Shown here one piece after another: positions 61,986-64,000 of a stretch of 64,000 nt of DNA (its first letter is position 1; each line of letters opens with the position of its first letter). Origin of the DNA: Maritimibacter sp. GTDB taxonomy: Bacteria > Pseudomonadota > Alphaproteobacteria > Rhodobacterales > Rhodobacteraceae. Below the pieces are notes generated by a model, which worked only from the letters and a program-made list of their open reading frames with translations, was not told the origin of the DNA and made no database searches. A program made the translations under genes and the position numbers. The DNA lies in assembly GCA_017792445.1 (NCBI GenBank), contig CP051232.1, forward strand, positions 1,674,001-1,738,000, given 5' to 3'.

Positions 61986-62854
61986 GCCGCAGCCCGCGTG
62001 ATGTTGCGCTGCTGTTCGTCGATCTGGTCGAAGCTGGGACGCAGACGCTCGGGAATGTTGCCGCGCCCGATCTCGACACAGATGTTGGGCGGATGCTGCT
62101 GGGTCATCGCGACCAGCGTGTCGCGGATCACCTTGGAGAAGCTGAAGTCCAGTTCCTCGATCGACCGGGCACGTTCCGCAATGGGCTGCACGACGCAATA
62201 GGCAAGGAACACGCCAAGAAAGGTGCCGACCAGCGCGCCGCCGATCATGACGCCAAGGATCTCGGGAGGCTGGTCGACCGACGACATCGTCTTGATCACG
62301 CCCAGCACGGCGGCGACGATGCCGATGGCGGGCAGGCCATCGGCCATGACGGTCAGCGAATGGCCCGCGATCATCCGTTCTTCCAGCGTGGTCTCGATCC
62401 GTTTCTCGATCACGTCTTCCATCTGATGCGGGTTGTCGAAGTTCAGCATGATCATGCGGAAGCTGTCGGCGATCAGGTTGACCGTCGACTTGTCCTTCAT
62501 GATGCGCGGGTACTTGGCGAAGATGTCGGAATCTTCCGGGCTTTCGATGTGCTGTTCCATCTCGACTGGGGTCGAGTTGCGCTGAAGCCGTGTCAGTTCG
62601 AACAGCAGCAGAAGAAGGTCGCTGTAGTCGGACGCTTTCCAGCGCGGGCCAGCCATGGCGCGTTTCAGTCCGCCCAGCGTAAGTTTCAGGCGGGACATGT
62701 CGCTTGCGATGATCAGTGCGCCGATGGAAGCGCCGGCGATCATCATGCCTTCGAATGGCAGCGCGTGCAGCAAGACGTCAAACTTGCCACCCGACAGCGT
62801 GAAGCCGCCGAACACGAGCCCCATTACGACAAGCAGCCCCAAGGGGATCATCAT
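61982..62854 (-). CDS. motA: Flagellar motor stator protein MotA
   Basis: A 290-residue protein with four membrane helices: two near the N-terminus (PLGLLVVMGLVFGGFTLSGG, LPFEGMMIAGASIGALIIAS) and two near residues 170-220 (GLPAIGIVAAVLGVIKTMSS, IGGALVGTFLGVFLAYCVVQ). The cytoplasmic loop carries the charged residues that contact FliG. MotA forms the proton-channel stator with MotB, which is not in the window. Good ribosome site GGAGA 8-9 nt upstream. Confidence 0.95.
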   Translation of the reverse strand: MMIPLGLLVVMGLVFGGFTLSGGKFDVLLHALPFEGMMIAGASIGALIIASDMSRLKLTLGGLKRAMAGPRWKASDYSDLLLLLFELTRLQRNSTPVEMEQHIESPEDSDIFAKYPRIMKDKSTVNLIADSFRMIMLNFDNPHQMEDVIEKRIETTLEERMIAGHSLTVMADGLPAIGIVAAVLGVIKTMSSVDQPPEILGVMIGGALVGTFLGVFLAYCVVQPIAERARSIEELDFSFSKVIRDTLVAMTQQHPPNICVEIGRGNIPERLRPSFDQIDEQQRNITRAAA

Positions 62855-62903
62855 GGTGAAGTCTCCGGAATCTCCATTTCCCGATCACCCTACATCAATA
62901 CAT

Positions 62904-62958
62904 TTTTTCGCAAAAGTGGGAGTTGCGATTCTCTGCGAATTTTTATACTTTTTCGCAT
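62904..62958. promoter_or_regulatory. Divergent motA/unknown-gene control region with four TTGCGAA-type half sites
   Basis: TTTTTCGCAA (62904-62913, i.e. TTGCGAAAAA on the minus strand), TTGCGATT (62923-62930), CTGCGAATTTTT (62933-62944), and TTTTTCGCAT (62949-62958, i.e. ATGCGAAAAA on the minus strand). The outer pair is inverted relative to the inner ones, within 55 nt. Confidence 0.5.
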
Positions 62959-62984
62959 AACAGCGTTAAGGCTCGGAGGCCTCG

Positions 62985-63992
62985 ATGACACATCGCCTGA
63001 CTGGCTCGTTCGTCAGACTGTTCGGACGGTCCGAATTCATCGCGAATCCTGACTGGCCTGATGATATCGGGCTGGCTTTCGTCGTCGCCGATGGTGTGCC
63101 GCAACAGCTGCATCCGTTTCACGAGAACGAATCATCCTCCGCCGTTCTGGACCGGATCGAGGAACAGATCGGCGACCTGACGGACTATGGCATCCATTCG
63201 GTCACCGCCGAGGAGCACTATGGCCGCCATGCCTTTTCCTTCGACCGCGAGCTTCTGAAAATTCTCGAAGACCGTATCGTCGAGGACGAGCAACTGCTTG
63301 AAGAGGCCGAGACGCTGGCGATCAACATCCGGTTCGCGCAGGACATGGGGATGGACTATACCCCGGCGCCCATCGCCACGCCGGCGATGCAGCCGGCGGT
63401 CAAGGAGCCTGCCGCGCTGCCCGACGCCGCGCCGTTGTCCGAACCCGAGGCCACGCCGGACCAGCCGCCGCAGGATGCGCATCAGGCCTACGCCTTCCTT
63501 GGCTATCATTATTTCTCGCCCTCCGACCCGACCCTGCCGCTGCTGGAAACGGCCACGCTGGAAACCACGGCCTCGGGCGAGGTGCTGCTGCGGTTCGACG
63601 CCGACGGCCCGCGGATCACCTGCAATCCCGACGAACTGCTGGTCCGCTGGGACCGTACCGGATTCGCGTTGCCCGCCTTTTCCTGCGTCGTCGATAACAA
63701 GCTTGCGTCCTGCGTGGAACTTCCGGCGGGTCTGGTCCCCGCCCCGGTCGCGCAACGCCGCAGCAAGTCACGGCCCATCGTGTCGATGGTCGATGACATG
63801 CTTCAGGTGTCCTACACCGCGACCCCGGCAAAGCGGCGCAGCCCGCGCGGCCGACTGTTCGCGGCGCTTGGGGTCTCTGCCTTCGTCGCCGCCTCGCTTG
63901 CGGTGACGGCGGTCTTCGTGATGGAGCGGTTCGACACCGTGGCCCATGCGGACACCCCGGTCGAAGCGCTGCGGTCCGAGATGTTCCGCTAA
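62985..63992 (+). CDS. Unknown flagellar-cluster protein with C-terminal membrane helix
   Basis: A 335-residue protein. The first about 120 residues are acidic and globular (LTGSFVRLFGRSEFIANPDW and EEQIGDLTDYGIHSVTAEEH). A Pro/Ala-rich linker follows (about 125-165). A second region (about 170-275) has LGYHYFSPSDPTLPLLETAT. One membrane helix (about 292-314, FAALGVSAFVAASLAVTAVF) precedes a short tail. CGGAGG lies 5 nt before the ATG. It diverges from motA; no relative is recalled. Tail-anchored, mostly cytoplasmic topology is predicted. Confidence 0.7.
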   Translation: MTHRLTGSFVRLFGRSEFIANPDWPDDIGLAFVVADGVPQQLHPFHENESSSAVLDRIEEQIGDLTDYGIHSVTAEEHYGRHAFSFDRELLKILEDRIVEDEQLLEEAETLAINIRFAQDMGMDYTPAPIATPAMQPAVKEPAALPDAAPLSEPEATPDQPPQDAHQAYAFLGYHYFSPSDPTLPLLETATLETTASGEVLLRFDADGPRITCNPDELLVRWDRTGFALPAFSCVVDNKLASCVELPAGLVPAPVAQRRSKSRPIVSMVDDMLQVSYTATPAKRRSPRGRLFAALGVSAFVAASLAVTAVFVMERFDTVAHADTPVEALRSEMFR

Positions 63993-64000
63993 GACACCCG

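Overview
The window is one contiguous, gene-dense, GC-rich piece of an alphaproteobacterial chromosome, most likely from the Rhodobacteraceae (Roseobacter group). The pointers are the FlaF/FlbT flagellin regulators, a DUF1217-type flagellar protein, a CtrA-like atypical regulator beside flgI, a CtrA-type box (TTAA-N7-TTAA) before radC, lptB followed directly by hpf-ptsN without rpoN, and an intergenic palindrome built on CCCGGGATATTT. No rRNA, tRNA, insertion sequence, prophage or CRISPR array was seen. The assignment is by inference from gene content, not by database search.

Region 1 (1-8.9 kb) holds a copper efflux operon (copA-cueR with a classic CueR promoter), an SDR dehydrogenase, RNase D, and a lipopolysaccharide block: kdsD (Kdo precursor), lptC-lptA-lptB (LPS export), then hpf and ptsN. 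Region 2 (8.9-20.2 kb) is a surface-glycan locus. On the minus strand galU-galE feed three glycosyltransferases and a sulfotransferase; a second minus-strand operon is cysQ-kdsB-glycosyltransferase; an ABC-2 polysaccharide-export-type permease diverges from it. CysQ (PAP recycling) together with a sulfotransferase suggests a sulfated glycan. Region 3 (20.3-36.1 kb) is housekeeping: a PAS-like protein with a Cys knuckle, alkB, dnaK-dnaJ with a heat-shock-type promoter, dedA, an SDR, radC, a PstS-OmpA fusion, an exported low-complexity protein, secA, a parvulin, argJ, mutT, and a 45-residue microprotein with a very strong terminator.

Region 4 (36.2-64 kb) is a flagellar cluster headed by regulators: a LuxR-type solo, an unknown protein, and a CtrA/FtcR-like regulator whose receiver lacks the phospho-accepting Asp. 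The structural part has divergent operons: flgI-flgJ-flgN-like then fliC, flaF-flbT-DUF1217 (plus); fliF-fliH-fliN-fliP-fliG (minus); fliL-fliM-membrane protein-motE (plus); a DUF4173-type membrane protein with a response regulator and histidine kinase (plus, apparently an insertion); flgB-flgC-fliE-fliQ-Pro-rich protein-flhA-fliR-flhB (minus); fliI (plus); motA-fliJ-like (minus); and an unknown gene (plus). Hook, filament-cap, motB and remaining rod genes are not here and probably lie past the right edge.

The most interesting unexplained signal is a short box, TTGCGAAAAA or a close variant, in every divergent flagellar intergenic region (38.6, 48.2, 60.1 and 62.9 kb) and before flagellin. 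It is a candidate operator for a cluster-specific regulator. Other points of interest are tandem repeats and hairpins in the flagellin leader, two perfect DnaA boxes behind secA, and several uncharacterised genes locked into flagellar operons.
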